DNA of 64,000 nt from Streptomyces sp. A1277 (GTDB lineage: Bacteria > Actinomycetota > Actinomycetes > Streptomycetales > Streptomycetaceae). The notes beneath the pieces were generated by a model. It had not been told where the DNA came from. It saw only the letters and a list, made by a program, of their open reading frames with translations, and ran no database searches. Position 1 is the first letter of the stretch. Each line of letters opens with the position of its first letter. The DNA is taken from contig NZ_SSBI01000038.1 of assembly GCF_004795015.1 (NCBI RefSeq), forward strand, positions 17,794-81,793, written 5' to 3'. Of this stretch, positions 63,986 through 64,000 are shown one piece after another. The translations under genes and the position numbers were made by a program.

Positions 63986-64000
63986 GACCCCGGCGGGCGG

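Overview
The window is high-GC actinobacterial DNA, almost certainly from a Streptomyces chromosome. Signs are third-codon-position GC bias, GTGA/ATGA gene overlaps, leaderless-looking starts, a WhiB-like protein, a SARP/AfsR-type regulator, a LAL-type LuxR regulator, and a core block (ppgK, ispH, xseA, xseB, glpX, wblI-like, class I fumarase, fumC) that, from memory, resembles the order around SCO5040-SCO5060 of S. coelicolor. No rRNA, tRNA or CRISPR array was recognised.

Layout. (1) 1-2.9 kb: the end of a LAL regulator, then a secreted AA10 chitin-type LPMO whose upstream region carries a good DasR-type (dre) palindrome. (2) 3.2-8.8 kb: an XRE regulator followed by a tightly overlapping three-gene operon: a TIR protein, a large NTPase-like protein with a degenerate P-loop, and a two-helix membrane protein. 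The C-terminus of the TIR protein and the N-terminus of the NTPase-like protein carry the same 16-residue motif (V-N-[ED]-P-[QR]-G-P-V-N-x-G-x-G-H-Q-Y). This looks like an uncatalogued conflict/defence system in which effector and sensor recognise each other through a shared motif. (3) 8.9-12.7 kb, minus strand: a probable small RiPP/peptide system with a 31-residue precursor-like peptide, a perfect 17-bp hairpin, a PqqD-like domain fused to an M50-type intramembrane metalloprotease, and an overlapping TPR protein. No modification enzyme is nearby. (4) 13.4-20.4 kb: SnoaL-like, FAD-monooxygenase and SGNH-hydrolase genes in one operon, divergent from a SARP/NB-ARC regulator.

(5) 20.5-27.1 kb: a mobile-element scar zone. 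It holds an IS3 OrfA remnant, a MarR/SDR pair, a decayed CPCC gene, a Uma2-family gene, a VapBC-type toxin-antitoxin pair, a possible HsdR tail and an IS256 transposase tail. Three copies of the ychF 3' end mark probable attachment sites; the functional ychF lies at the right end. (6) 27.2-35.2 kb: an 8-copy tandem repeat, an Eis-type acetyltransferase, and an iron-siderophore ABC uptake operon (ATPase, lipoprotein, fused double permease, C39-like protein) with a candidate iron box and an AraC regulator upstream.

(7) 35.2-64 kb: mostly core genes. DUF6542, polyphosphate glucokinase, IspH, an APC transporter, exonuclease VII large and small subunits and a nitroreductase-fold reductase come first. 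Next is a cluster of deletion scars (a TetR remnant and two ABC half-transporter pseudogenes). Then come DUF4245, GlpX, a WhiB-like protein, DUF1707, class I fumarase, M18 aminopeptidase, a secreted SGNH-ricin protein, FumC, a DUF402 protein, a GAF-SpoIIE-ATPase phosphatase, a class A PBP, an SPFH protein with an overlapping small Arc-like gene, and a PadR-controlled ABC exporter (ATPase plus FtsX permease). Several intergenic regions hold long perfect hairpins that act as convergent terminators.
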